A DNA stretch of 64,000 bases, taken from NCBI GenBank assembly GCA_038246255.1, contig JBBRWC010000001.1:1-64000 (forward strand), read 5' to 3'. The notes below the pieces were generated by a model that searched no databases, was not told where the DNA came from, and was given only the letters and a program-made list of their open reading frames with translations. This document shows positions 8,600 to 16,067 of this stretch, in pieces (the first letter of the stretch is position 1; each line of letters starts with the position of its first letter). This DNA comes from RI-242 sp038246255 (GTDB lineage: Bacteria; Planctomycetota; UBA1135; GCA-002686595). The position numbers were made by a program, and so were the translations under genes.

Positions 8600-8842
8600 A
8601 ACGATTTCCGGGAAAGGCGTGCGGATCGCTCCAGCTTCCCGGCTCGTTGGTCGAAAGCCAGTGGGTCGGAAGGTGGTTTAGAAGGCCGCCGACCGAACGT
8701 CCAGGGAGGCCCGATGGGGGGCCGAACGGGGCGGGTCCCGCTGGGACCGCGGATAGAAGGGATCAAGGACTCCGAGAAGACGAGAGAGATACGGTGAGCA
8801 GCCGGCGGTTCCCCTCGCGGGGGACCGCCGGCCTCTCTTTTT
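8600..8842 (+). ncRNA. Candidate structured non-coding RNA ending at an intrinsic terminator
   Basis: The 561 bp between the thiolase start (8320) and the amidase stop (8882) contain no convincing gene, yet the plus strand ends in a strong terminator (8801-8842). Upstream on the same strand are stem-loops CCGGGAA/TTCCCGG (8608-8614 with 8636-8642), GGTCGG/CCGACC (8664-8669 with 8689-8694) and GGTCCC/GGGACC around 8733-8747. No RNase P, tmRNA or SRP RNA signature is recognisable. The 5' end is not defined; I see no clear plus-strand promoter, so the start given is only the first hairpin. It could instead be the 3' end of an antisense leader. Confidence 0.4.
8801..8842 (+). terminator. Strong intrinsic terminator, plus strand
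   Basis: A 14-bp stem, GCCGGCGGTTCCCC at 8801-8814 paired with 8819-8832 (one G-T wobble), closes a TCGC tetraloop and is followed by CTCTC and five T residues (8838-8842). The orientation is plus, while both flanking genes are on the minus strand, so it terminates something not annotated as a protein gene. Confidence 0.75.
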
Positions 8843-8881
8843 CGGCTGCGCAGGCGCGCGCCGCCGCCCCCGTTCGGCCCG

Positions 8882-9736
8882 TCAGCCCGGCCGATCGAAC
8901 TCTGGACGCCGGTCCCGGATGACGGGGACCTCCCGGCGCAAGCGCGCGAGAAGCCCCGGGTCGACCTCGGCCCACACGAGTCCCGCTTCGCCACGCCCCT
9001 CGGCGAGCACCAGACCCTCGGGGCTCGCCACCACCGAATTGCCGGGAAACACGAGTTCCTGCCCCCGGCGCCCCACCGTTTCGGTGCCGGTGCGGTTTGC
9101 GCCGACAACGAAGGCCTGCAACTCGACCGCGCGTCCGAGCAACAGCGCGCGCCAGTGTTTGCCGCGCTCCAGCGGCCACTGCGCAGGGACCACGAGGACA
9201 TCCGGGGCGCCCGCGCCGAGGATGTCGACCAGGCCGGCGAACCGCAGGTCGTAACACACGAGGCCGGCGATGCGGCCGAAGGTTGCCTCGGCAACCACCG
9301 GCGCGGTGCGCCCCGGAGCAAACGCGAAGTGCTCGGCCGTCGGCGAGAACAGGTGCAGCTTGTCCTGGGCGAGCACTTCGCGGCCGCGGTCGAACACCAC
9401 CAAACGGTTCGGGCGGCGCCCGCCTTCGATAGCCGGTCCGTAGGCCGAACCCGCAACTGCGAGGTGGTAGGTGGAGCTGAGCGCACGCACTCGCTCAACC
9501 GCTTCATCGCTCGCCCGGTACGCCGCTTCGAGGCTGTCTCGTCCCGCCGCGGCGCCACCGAACGGGCCCGCCCCCTCGAGGAACGAAGTCGGCCACATCT
9601 CCGGCAGGACGACGAGGCCCAAGCCAGCGTCGGATGCCACCGCCAGGCCGCGCTCGACCTCGCTCAAGTTGTGCGAGACATCGCCTCGTCGCGGGGCGAA
9701 TTGCCAGGCGCCGATGCGCAACGGGGCGTGGTTCAT
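8882..9736 (-). CDS. Carbon-nitrogen hydrolase (nitrilase superfamily amidase)
   Basis: A 284-residue single-domain amidase. The catalytic Glu-Lys-Cys triad is visible as VVLPEMWPTSF (about residue 46), VLAQDKLHLF (about 138) and GLVCYDLRF (about 171). The CYDLRF form is typical of omega-amidase/YafV-like members, which hydrolyse 2-oxoglutaramate-type omega-amides, so that is the best specific guess. No signal peptide, hence cytoplasmic. It is divergent from the membrane protein at 9857. The ATG at 9736 directly follows an AT-rich -10-like element, so the message may be leaderless. Confidence 0.88.
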   Translation of the reverse strand: MNHAPLRIGAWQFAPRRGDVSHNLSEVERGLAVASDAGLGLVVLPEMWPTSFLEGAGPFGGAAAGRDSLEAAYRASDEAVERVRALSSTYHLAVAGSAYGPAIEGGRRPNRLVVFDRGREVLAQDKLHLFSPTAEHFAFAPGRTAPVVAEATFGRIAGLVCYDLRFAGLVDILGAGAPDVLVVPAQWPLERGKHWRALLLGRAVELQAFVVGANRTGTETVGRRGQELVFPGNSVVASPEGLVLAEGRGEAGLVWAEVDPGLLARLRREVPVIRDRRPEFDRPG

Positions 9737-9742
9737 CGCAGA

Positions 9743-9748
9743 AATATA
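9743..9748 (-). promoter_or_regulatory. Possible -10 element of a leaderless amidase transcript
   Basis: TATATT on the minus strand lies 6 nt before the amidase ATG, a spacing expected when transcription starts at the start codon. It is one of the few AT-rich hexamers in this region. No good -35 match is seen 16-18 bp upstream. Confidence 0.3.
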
Positions 9749-9856
9749 AAGCAGTTGCGGACCACGGGGTGATTCCGCCCGGCGCCGCGACCGCGGCGGG
9801 CACGGGGGTCACGATCCGCTGGACCCGGGCCCTTTGCGTTGACACCCTCTTGCGCC

Positions 9857-11056
9857 ATGGCGCGAGCGCTTGCACTCCTCCTAGCGATCGCCCCCGCGGC
9901 CGCAGTCGGCGCCGTGGTTGCAGGCGCCGTGATCGCGGGATCCCTGTGGCGCGAGGGTTTGATCGATGGCGCGCTGGTCCATGAAACGATCGCCCGCGCC
10001 CTCGGCCTCGCGCTCGTCGGCCGCGGGATCCTCGCGCTTTTGCCGGCAGGTGATCCCGGTGGAGCCGCGTCCAAGGATGGCGCGGTCGTGTGGGCGACCA
10101 GCGCGGTGCTGGGCGGCGCATGGTCGGCCATCCTGTCGCCGACGGCGACCGCGCGGGAAGCGCTGGCCGTGCCGCTCCTGTGGGTGCCGCTCGCGATTGC
10201 GGGAGCGCTGTGGATGCTCGGTCCCGCGGGCCTTCGCCCCCGCCATCGGCACCTTGCCCTCCCAGACCCGCGCGCAAGTCTGTGGGAGCGTGGCGCGCGC
10301 CTCGCCGTTGCCCTCGCGGTCGGCGCCGTCGTGTTGCTCCCGGGCGGCAGTGTGCTGGGTGTTGCGCTGGTGTCGATGGGGGCCCTGGCCCTCGCCGCGG
10401 CGGGCGTCGCCCCGCAGGCCGCCGTTGCCGCGGGCGCAGGTCTTGGCGCCGCCGTCGCGATCGCGGGCGTGTGGGTGCCGACGGACGTGGTGTTGGACGC
10501 GCTCCATCCCGCCCACGCCCCCGCCGGAGCGCTGCTGGCGCTCGCCGGAGCCACGCTTTGGCTGCGCCGCGCCGATCGCCGTGGACTTGCGCTTGCTGCG
10601 CTAGGCCTCGCCATTGCGTCCGCAGCGGCGCCGTTTTTTGTGCTCGCCCTGGCGCTGGTGGCGCTGGTCACCGCCACTGCGGCCGCGGGCCGCCGCCGCG
10701 CACTACCGTGGGTCGCAGCGGCGCTTGCCGCGGGGGCGTACGCGGCGCGGGACCGGCTCTTCGCGCTGCCAAGTCTCTCCGACCTTGGGACCGGACCCGG
10801 CGCGGAGCGCTCACCCTGGATCGCGGCGGGTGCCGCCCTTTTGCTCGGGTTGCTGTGGATCGCGCGTGTACGGTCGAAGCCGGATCTGCCCGGTGTGATC
10901 GACGGCGATCCGCCGCGTGCCCGGCGCGCGCCCGCGGGCAGGGAACTCGATCTCGCCCTTGCCCTCGGCGCCCTGTGGCTCTTCAGTCCGGGGCCGCTCG
11001 GGCTCGCCGCGTTCGGGTTTGCGGGCCTCGTGTGGGTGCTCCCACGCGCACGCTGA
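9857..11056 (+). CDS. Polytopic membrane protein of unknown function
   Basis: I do not recognise the family. The 399 residues from ATG 9857 are dominated by Ala/Leu/Val/Gly and form about ten or more predicted membrane spans, separated by short Arg-rich loops such as RPRHRHLALPDPR and RRADRRG. The N-terminus (MARALALLLAIAPAAAVG) could be a signal anchor. The composition resembles integral membrane parts of glycan or O-antigen systems, but no polymerase or ligase motif is visible. It is divergent from the amidase and is followed after 11 bp by a MITE-like element. An in-frame upstream ATG at 9839 is possible but less likely. Confidence 0.6.
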   Translation: MARALALLLAIAPAAAVGAVVAGAVIAGSLWREGLIDGALVHETIARALGLALVGRGILALLPAGDPGGAASKDGAVVWATSAVLGGAWSAILSPTATAREALAVPLLWVPLAIAGALWMLGPAGLRPRHRHLALPDPRASLWERGARLAVALAVGAVVLLPGGSVLGVALVSMGALALAAAGVAPQAAVAAGAGLGAAVAIAGVWVPTDVVLDALHPAHAPAGALLALAGATLWLRRADRRGLALAALGLAIASAAAPFFVLALALVALVTATAAAGRRRALPWVAAALAAGAYAARDRLFALPSLSDLGTGPGAERSPWIAAGAALLLGLLWIARVRSKPDLPGVIDGDPPRARRAPAGRELDLALALGALWLFSPGPLGLAAFGFAGLVWVLPRAR

Positions 11057-11067
11057 AGTCGGGCTAG

Positions 11068-11265
11068 CCCGGGTTATTCATCAGGTTTTCGAGCACACGA
11101 GCCCGAGTCGTCGTCTGGTGGTGCTTGGCGGCCGCGGGATCCACAGTCGACCTTGAACAGGTCAACGAGGGACGCCCGTGGTCGCAAAGTGGCGCCCGAG
11201 GGCGAAAGGCGGCCGAAGGCCGCCGGTTGGGCCGTCCGATCGCAAAGCTGGTGAATAACCCGGGC
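11068..11265. mobile_element. MITE-like element, copy 1 (CTAG-flanked, terminal inverted repeats)
   Basis: A ~198-bp element begins CCCGGGTTATTCATCAG and ends with the near-perfect inverse CTGGTGAATAACCCGGG. CTAG flanks it on both sides (11064-11067 and 11266-11269), consistent with a 4-bp target duplication; one extra C precedes the right CTAG. A second copy at 38152-38347 is about 85% identical throughout. An internal hairpin GGCGGCC-GAA-GGCCGCC (11208-11224) is conserved in both. No transposase is encoded, so it would need one in trans. CTAG duplication is compatible with IS5- or IS701-type parents (YTAR targets); the family is not established. It fills the gap between two convergent genes. 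Confidence 0.75.
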
Positions 11266-12189
11266 CTAGGGCGCAGGGATCGCGCGCAGGCATTCGGCGA
11301 ACGCGCGCGCCGCGGGCGTCGGATCACCGGAGCCCGGCCACATCAGTCCAAATTCGAGCTCCGCCTTCCAGCCGCGCAACCGCACCGGCACGAGTCCCAG
11401 GTGCTCGCGCCCCTCGAGCACCACACGCGGCATCAGCGTCGCCATGCCGCTTTGGGCCGCGCACGCGAGCACTCCGTCGATCGAACTGATCTCGCAGGCC
11501 ACACGCGGCAACACCTGCGCGCGGCGGAAGGCCTCTTGGGTCAACTGACGAATCAAAAAGGTCTCGGGCAGAAGCACCAGCTTGTGCGCGGCCAGCGCTT
11601 CTCGACCGATCTCGCGCTTTGCGCCGAGCTCGCCATCCGCCCGCACGAGCAGGACGATCTCGTCCCGGCGCAACAGTTCGTAACTGAGGTTCGGCGCGGC
11701 GTGGGACAGGATGCCGAGCCCGAGATCGAGCCGACCCGAGTCGACATCCGTCTCCACGTCCGACGAGGACTTTTCCAGCACGGTCACCGCGACACCGGGG
11801 TGCTGTGCATGGAAGCGTGCCACGGCGCGCGGGATCCACGGCACGTTCAACGGCGGAATGACACCGACGTGTAGGTGGCCGGCGAGCAGCCCGTCGATCG
11901 CCTCGACCGCTTGGCACGCTTCGGTCAACTTGGCGAGGACTTCGACGGCGCGTCCCTGGAACGCGCGCCCGGCCGGCGTCAGGCGCACGCGCGGCCCGAG
12001 CCGGACGAAAAGAGCGGCCCCGAGGGCTTGCTCCAGTTCCTTGACCTGCTGCGACACGCTGGGCTGCGAAAGCCCGAGGCGTTCGGCGGCGCGCGTGAAG
12101 TTCTCGGTCTCCGCGACCACGAGGAACGTCCGGAGGTGGCGGATCTCGATGCTATGCCTGACTCTCATGGGGATGCCAACGGCGCGCAT
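11266..12189 (-). CDS. LysR-family transcriptional regulator
   Basis: A 307-residue LysR regulator. The N-terminal winged HTH (IEIRHLRTFLVVAETENF, then AAERLGLSQPSVSQQVKELE) is followed by a two-lobe effector-binding domain. The start at 12189 is the longest; an ATG at 12168 gives 300 residues and an N-terminus closer to the family norm. The TAG stop (11266-11268) lies in the CTAG flank of the MITE-like element, so the insertion sits exactly at the end of the gene. LysR proteins usually act on a divergent neighbour, but here the upstream genes run in the same direction, so the target is unknown. Confidence 0.92.
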   Translation of the reverse strand: MRAVGIPMRVRHSIEIRHLRTFLVVAETENFTRAAERLGLSQPSVSQQVKELEQALGAALFVRLGPRVRLTPAGRAFQGRAVEVLAKLTEACQAVEAIDGLLAGHLHVGVIPPLNVPWIPRAVARFHAQHPGVAVTVLEKSSSDVETDVDSGRLDLGLGILSHAAPNLSYELLRRDEIVLLVRADGELGAKREIGREALAAHKLVLLPETFLIRQLTQEAFRRAQVLPRVACEISSIDGVLACAAQSGMATLMPRVVLEGREHLGLVPVRLRGWKAELEFGLMWPGSGDPTPAARAFAECLRAIPAP

Positions 12190-12207
12190 CCTACCGCCCC
12201 GATCGCG

Positions 12208-12417
12208 TCACTCCCCGCCAAGGTAGCCCAGGCGTCGCAGAGCGTCGTGGTTCGGAGGATCCGCCAGGTGATTGAAGGCGAGTTCGGCGTCGTCGCAGTC
12301 GTGCTCCACGTCGGCGGAGCAGGGCCCCGACCGCCCGCACACACACAACGCGCTAACCAACCGCGCGACGCGCCGCGCCCCGCGCTTCAGGGAGCCTTGA
12401 AACGCGCGCCCAGCCAT
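12208..12417 (-). CDS. Possible small Cys-containing protein
   Basis: I do not recognise it. A 69-residue frame from ATG 12417 overlaps the end of the hydrolase gene by 31 bp and stops 18 bp before the LysR gene. The N-terminal 25 residues are basic. The C-terminal half reads like a real protein: CVCGRSGPC, then an acidic CDDAELAFNHLADPP stretch and a terminal LRRLGYLGGE, an ending common on proteins of this lineage. Without it the interval would be unexplained sequence. A shorter version starting inside the frame is possible. Confidence 0.35.
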   Translation of the reverse strand: MAGRAFQGSLKRGARRVARLVSALCVCGRSGPCSADVEHDCDDAELAFNHLADPPNHDALRRLGYLGGE

Positions 12418-14102
12418 GCGGTCAACGCGTCGAGGAACCCGCCGTCGACACGTCGGTCGAGGCTGTAGTCGTTGACCGAGGAGCGCTCGCCCGGCGCGCG
12501 CTTGAACAGGTGGTCGAGCCCTGCAAACAGCGCTAATTGGTGGTCGGGATGCGCGCCGGCCGTCAACGCGCGATCCAGCGCCCGCGCGTCGTGCTCGGGC
12601 GAAACCTGCGCGTCCAACTCGCCCTGCGCGATCCACACCGGAAGCGGAAGCGATGCCAGCAGCGTCGGCAGTTCGACAGCCGCATGCTCCCGAAGCCAGC
12701 GCCGCGCGGGAAGCATCGGGCGAAACTCGGGTGCAAGCTCGGTTTGTGCAAGCGCGCCCTCCGCGATCAGCCGCTCGAACCCCGCGCGCAGTTCGGCCAT
12801 GCGTTTTTCGAGCGCGTCACCCGCGAGGCCCGATTGCATGAGCAAGTCGCGGTTTTGCGCGAGCATCACTGCGTGCATCGGCCGACCCGGCGTCGCGAGC
12901 AGCACGAGCCCCGCGATGCCCCCGAAATCCCGTGCGGCAAGGGGTGCCACGACCCCACCCTCGCTGTGGCCGACGAGAACAATGCGTTTCGCATCCACCC
13001 ATGGATGGCTGCGCAGGTAGGTGAGCGCGAGGCCCGCGTCGCGCACGAGCTCGGTCAGGGACGGTTCGGTGGACGGAGCCGAACTCGCACCTGTGCCGCG
13101 GTCGTCGAGGCGCAGGACGGCAAAGCCGGCCGACGTGATGCGGTCGAGGATCTCGTGCGTGCCCAGGTCGAGACCGCCGGAAAATCCGTGGCGGTCTTGC
13201 CCGCCCGTGCCCGAGAGGAAGTACACGGCGGGGAGCGCGCGGTCGGTTCCCTTCGGCCGCGTCAAGACACCTGCGAGCTGGACGTCTTCGTGCAGAAGGC
13301 GCACCTCTTCGAGCTCAAAATCCCCACCTATCGCAAGCGGCGCGGGGCCCTTGAGTGTGAAAGGCTCGAAAGGCGTTGCGACGCGTGCAATGACGATCTT
13401 GCCGCTTGCGACCTGGATCTCGTCCAGCCGATCGCCGGCGAAGACCAGCACCTGCCCGAGGCTATCGGCAAATCGCTGCACACCCCGTTCGCGGTCCGTG
13501 TCGTCGGTGGTGTCGGTCAGCTTGTAGGGCATCTGTTGCAGCGTCGCCGCGGCGTACAATCGCATGTCCAGGGTCAAAGCGGCGCGCTCGAGCCGCAGGG
13601 CAAGCTCGAAGTGCGAAATGAAGTTGTTCGCGAATAGCCGGACACCGGGCGAAACCTTCGATTCGACCTCGCGCGTGCTGCCGCCCTGTTCGATGCGGGC
13701 TGTCGCCACGCCATCCGCGAAAGTGACCTCGAGCTGCGTGCGCGAACTGGCGATTTCAACGCGCTGAACGAACCGCAGGGGATGGCCCGAGTCATCGACG
13801 AAAAGGTCGCCTTCGCTGCGCATGCGCGGTGCATCGGGTTCCGCGGCCGACGGTAGGTCAAACCAACCCTTGAAGTGGTGCGAGCCCGCCCCTTCACCCG
13901 CTTCGACTCGCCCGAGATAGCGCGCTGCGTGCCACCCAAGGCGCTCCCCGCCCTGGCGAATCGTCCAATGGGCCTCCTCGCCCACGGTGTAGCGCGTTTG
14001 CACCGCTGGCCGTTCTTGGGCGGGGCCCCTCCACGCCGCGGTGATGGCCAGAATGAGCACCGCAAGGCAAACCCGAATCGACGCCACCTTCTTGGTGTCC
14101 AT
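12387..14102 (-). CDS. Secreted alpha/beta-hydrolase
   Basis: A 571-residue protein with an N-terminal signal peptide (hydrophobic core CLAVLILAITAAW, cleavage after about residue 29). Residues 30-280 form an uncharacterised beta-rich N-terminal region. The catalytic alpha/beta-hydrolase domain follows, with oxyanion segment FLSGTGGQDRHG, nucleophile elbow VGHSEGGVV (Ser near residue 372), acid GELDAQVSPEHD and a C-terminal GLDHLF supplying the His. The arrangement resembles secreted acyl-peptidase/esterase-like hydrolases; the substrate is unknown. It is divergent from the fusion gene at 14235, with about 130 bp between starts. Confidence 0.85.
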   Translation of the reverse strand: MDTKKVASIRVCLAVLILAITAAWRGPAQERPAVQTRYTVGEEAHWTIRQGGERLGWHAARYLGRVEAGEGAGSHHFKGWFDLPSAAEPDAPRMRSEGDLFVDDSGHPLRFVQRVEIASSRTQLEVTFADGVATARIEQGGSTREVESKVSPGVRLFANNFISHFELALRLERAALTLDMRLYAAATLQQMPYKLTDTTDDTDRERGVQRFADSLGQVLVFAGDRLDEIQVASGKIVIARVATPFEPFTLKGPAPLAIGGDFELEEVRLLHEDVQLAGVLTRPKGTDRALPAVYFLSGTGGQDRHGFSGGLDLGTHEILDRITSAGFAVLRLDDRGTGASSAPSTEPSLTELVRDAGLALTYLRSHPWVDAKRIVLVGHSEGGVVAPLAARDFGGIAGLVLLATPGRPMHAVMLAQNRDLLMQSGLAGDALEKRMAELRAGFERLIAEGALAQTELAPEFRPMLPARRWLREHAAVELPTLLASLPLPVWIAQGELDAQVSPEHDARALDRALTAGAHPDHQLALFAGLDHLFKRAPGERSSVNDYSLDRRVDGGFLDALTAWLGARFKAP

Positions 14103-14234
14103 GATCCACCGAATCTAACGCCCCACGGCCCGCTTTCCCAACCCACCGTGGCCGCGCGACGCGCCGCCCTTGCTATCGCCCGCGCCTCCGCCAGTGCCGT
14201 CATCCCCCCGGCCCGGTTGGCACAATGCCCGCCC

Positions 14235-16040
14235 ATGGACCGTGCGCGCTCGAGCCCGATCGCTGATTCCCCCACACCGCTCGAGCGCGGCGAGGGTGTG
14301 CGCATCCTCGAGGCGCTCGCGCGCGGGACGCCGTGGCGCGAGGCGTTCGAAACGCTGCTGCTCGAACTGCCGCTGATCCGCGCGGAACGTGTCATGCAGC
14401 TCGTGCGCGAGGGCCGCGGCGCATTCTTGTGCTTGTTCGCGGCTCCCAGCGCACCGTCGCCACGCGCGCTCCTGATCGCCAATGCTCTTTCGGGGAGCGC
14501 CGTGGCACTTGCGCGCGCGGGTTACGCACTCACGGTGCTCGACTGCAATGCGGAGCGCCTCGCCGTCGCACGCGCGCGCGATGGTGCGCTGTGCGGCGGG
14601 CGCTCGGCGTTTGTGTGCGCGGGCGGTGCTGTGCTGCCGCTTGTGACAGGCGTATTTGACCTCGTCGTCCAGGAGGGCGGCGAACATCCCGACGGACTTC
14701 TCCATCCATTGCAAGAGGTGGCGCGGGTGGCGCGCGGCGACGTTGTCCTGTGGGGCGAAAATCGGCTCGCGTACAAACGCTCCAGCGGGGTGCGTGGCGA
14801 CTTCCGCGTCCCTGCCCCCACGGCATGGTTGCGCCAAGCGCTGCAACCGTCGCGCAGTGAACGCACGCTCGCGGGATACCGACGCGCCCTGGTGCGCGTG
14901 GGGCTCATCCGCACAGATGCGTACGCCCTTTACCCCCACGCCGACGACTTCAGCCACGTTGTCGCCCTCGACGCGCCACTCCCGCGGCTTTCGATCGGAC
15001 CGAAAGAGCGCGAAAATCCGCTCAAGGTCGCTGCCAAGCGCGCCGGATTGTTTCCGCTGTTGACGCCGTCCTATGCCCTGCACGCGCGCGCACCCGGCGC
15101 GGAGAGTTTCCTACGGCGCTCCGACACGTGGCTCGCGACCGTCGCTGCGCACGTCGACGAACCACTCGCGCACGTGGAGATCCTGATCTCGACCCGCGGC
15201 AACACCGCCGTGCTCCTGACTGCGCGACACAACGCGCCGGAGGACGACCCACGCGGACGTTATGCACTGCACGTCCCTTTGAGCCCTCAGCAAGAAGTGC
15301 AAGCCCGGCGCCATTTTGCGCACCTCGTGGCGCTGCGGCGGCGCTTCCCCACGTTGCCGCTGCCCGAGCCGTTGTTCGAGGGCTCCATCGATGGCCAATA
15401 CTTCACCGCGGAGCGTCGGTTGGGCGGGATCAGCGCGCCGCAGCTCACGGGTGACCACGGCGCAGCTTCGCGCACGTATCGGGACGTCGACAAACAGCTC
15501 GGCGCGCTTGGCGTGGGACGGGCCGTGCTCGACAGCGCCGGATTTGACCGCTGGTTCGGCGCCAAGTTTCGCCGAGTGGCAGAGCGCGCTGGCCACGCAC
15601 CCACGGTGCATGCGATCGAGCGGCTCGCGCGCGATCTCCAAATCCGGCTCGACGGGGTGGAGATTCCGCTGGTGTTCCAGCACGCCGACCTGCGCTCAAA
15701 ACACATCCAAGTGGACAAATCGGGCTCCATCGTCGGTTATTTGGACTTCGGTTCTGCCGAAGACGAAGACCTGCCGCTCTTCGACCTCGCCAACCTGATC
15801 CTGCACGACCTCAAACAGGAAACGGGGTGCAGCGCCGCCGTGGCGTGGCGCCGTCTCGCGTCGGGTGACCTGCGCTCCCACGAACGCGACGCGCTCGCGC
15901 TCCACGCCGAGCGCCTCGCGCTGCCCGCGGTTTACGTGCAAGCGCTGCACGCGGCCCATCCGGTGCTTGTGGCCGCGATGGCCGAAAAAAACTGGGACTA
16001 CAGCCGTCCGCGCTGGTTGTGGCGCAATTTCGACGTTTGA
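14235..16040 (+). CDS. Methyltransferase-like / APH-type kinase fusion protein
   Basis: A 601-residue two-part protein. The N-terminal half (about residues 15-230) resembles a class I SAM-dependent methyltransferase with a worn glycine motif (IANALSGSAVALARAG), an acidic strand end in VLDCNAERL and a VQEGGEHPDG segment. The C-terminal half (about 330-590) is an aminoglycoside-phosphotransferase/lipopolysaccharide-kinase-like domain with HADLRSKHI (Asp about 485) and YLDFGSAEDE (Asp about 504). The Brenner-loop Asn is replaced by His. Such pairs occur in cell-surface glycan gene sets, so sugar or lipid phosphorylation plus methylation is plausible but unproven. It converges with the transporter at 16068. 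Confidence 0.65.
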   Translation: MDRARSSPIADSPTPLERGEGVRILEALARGTPWREAFETLLLELPLIRAERVMQLVREGRGAFLCLFAAPSAPSPRALLIANALSGSAVALARAGYALTVLDCNAERLAVARARDGALCGGRSAFVCAGGAVLPLVTGVFDLVVQEGGEHPDGLLHPLQEVARVARGDVVLWGENRLAYKRSSGVRGDFRVPAPTAWLRQALQPSRSERTLAGYRRALVRVGLIRTDAYALYPHADDFSHVVALDAPLPRLSIGPKERENPLKVAAKRAGLFPLLTPSYALHARAPGAESFLRRSDTWLATVAAHVDEPLAHVEILISTRGNTAVLLTARHNAPEDDPRGRYALHVPLSPQQEVQARRHFAHLVALRRRFPTLPLPEPLFEGSIDGQYFTAERRLGGISAPQLTGDHGAASRTYRDVDKQLGALGVGRAVLDSAGFDRWFGAKFRRVAERAGHAPTVHAIERLARDLQIRLDGVEIPLVFQHADLRSKHIQVDKSGSIVGYLDFGSAEDEDLPLFDLANLILHDLKQETGCSAAVAWRRLASGDLRSHERDALALHAERLALPAVYVQALHAAHPVLVAAMAEKNWDYSRPRWLWRNFDV

Positions 16041-16067
16041 CCGTTCGGAGTGCGGAAACAGCGGCGC

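Noticed and set aside
8540..8842. RNase P RNA, tmRNA or SRP RNA in the structured region
   Set aside because: I searched by eye for GAAAGTCC-type RNase P cores, a tRNA-like tmRNA end and the SRP GGAAG-AGCAGCC loop and found none.
8452..8922. 156-codon plus-strand frame over the non-coding region
   Set aside because: Its Arg/Pro/Gly composition has no hydrophobic pattern and it runs through the intrinsic terminator and into the amidase gene.
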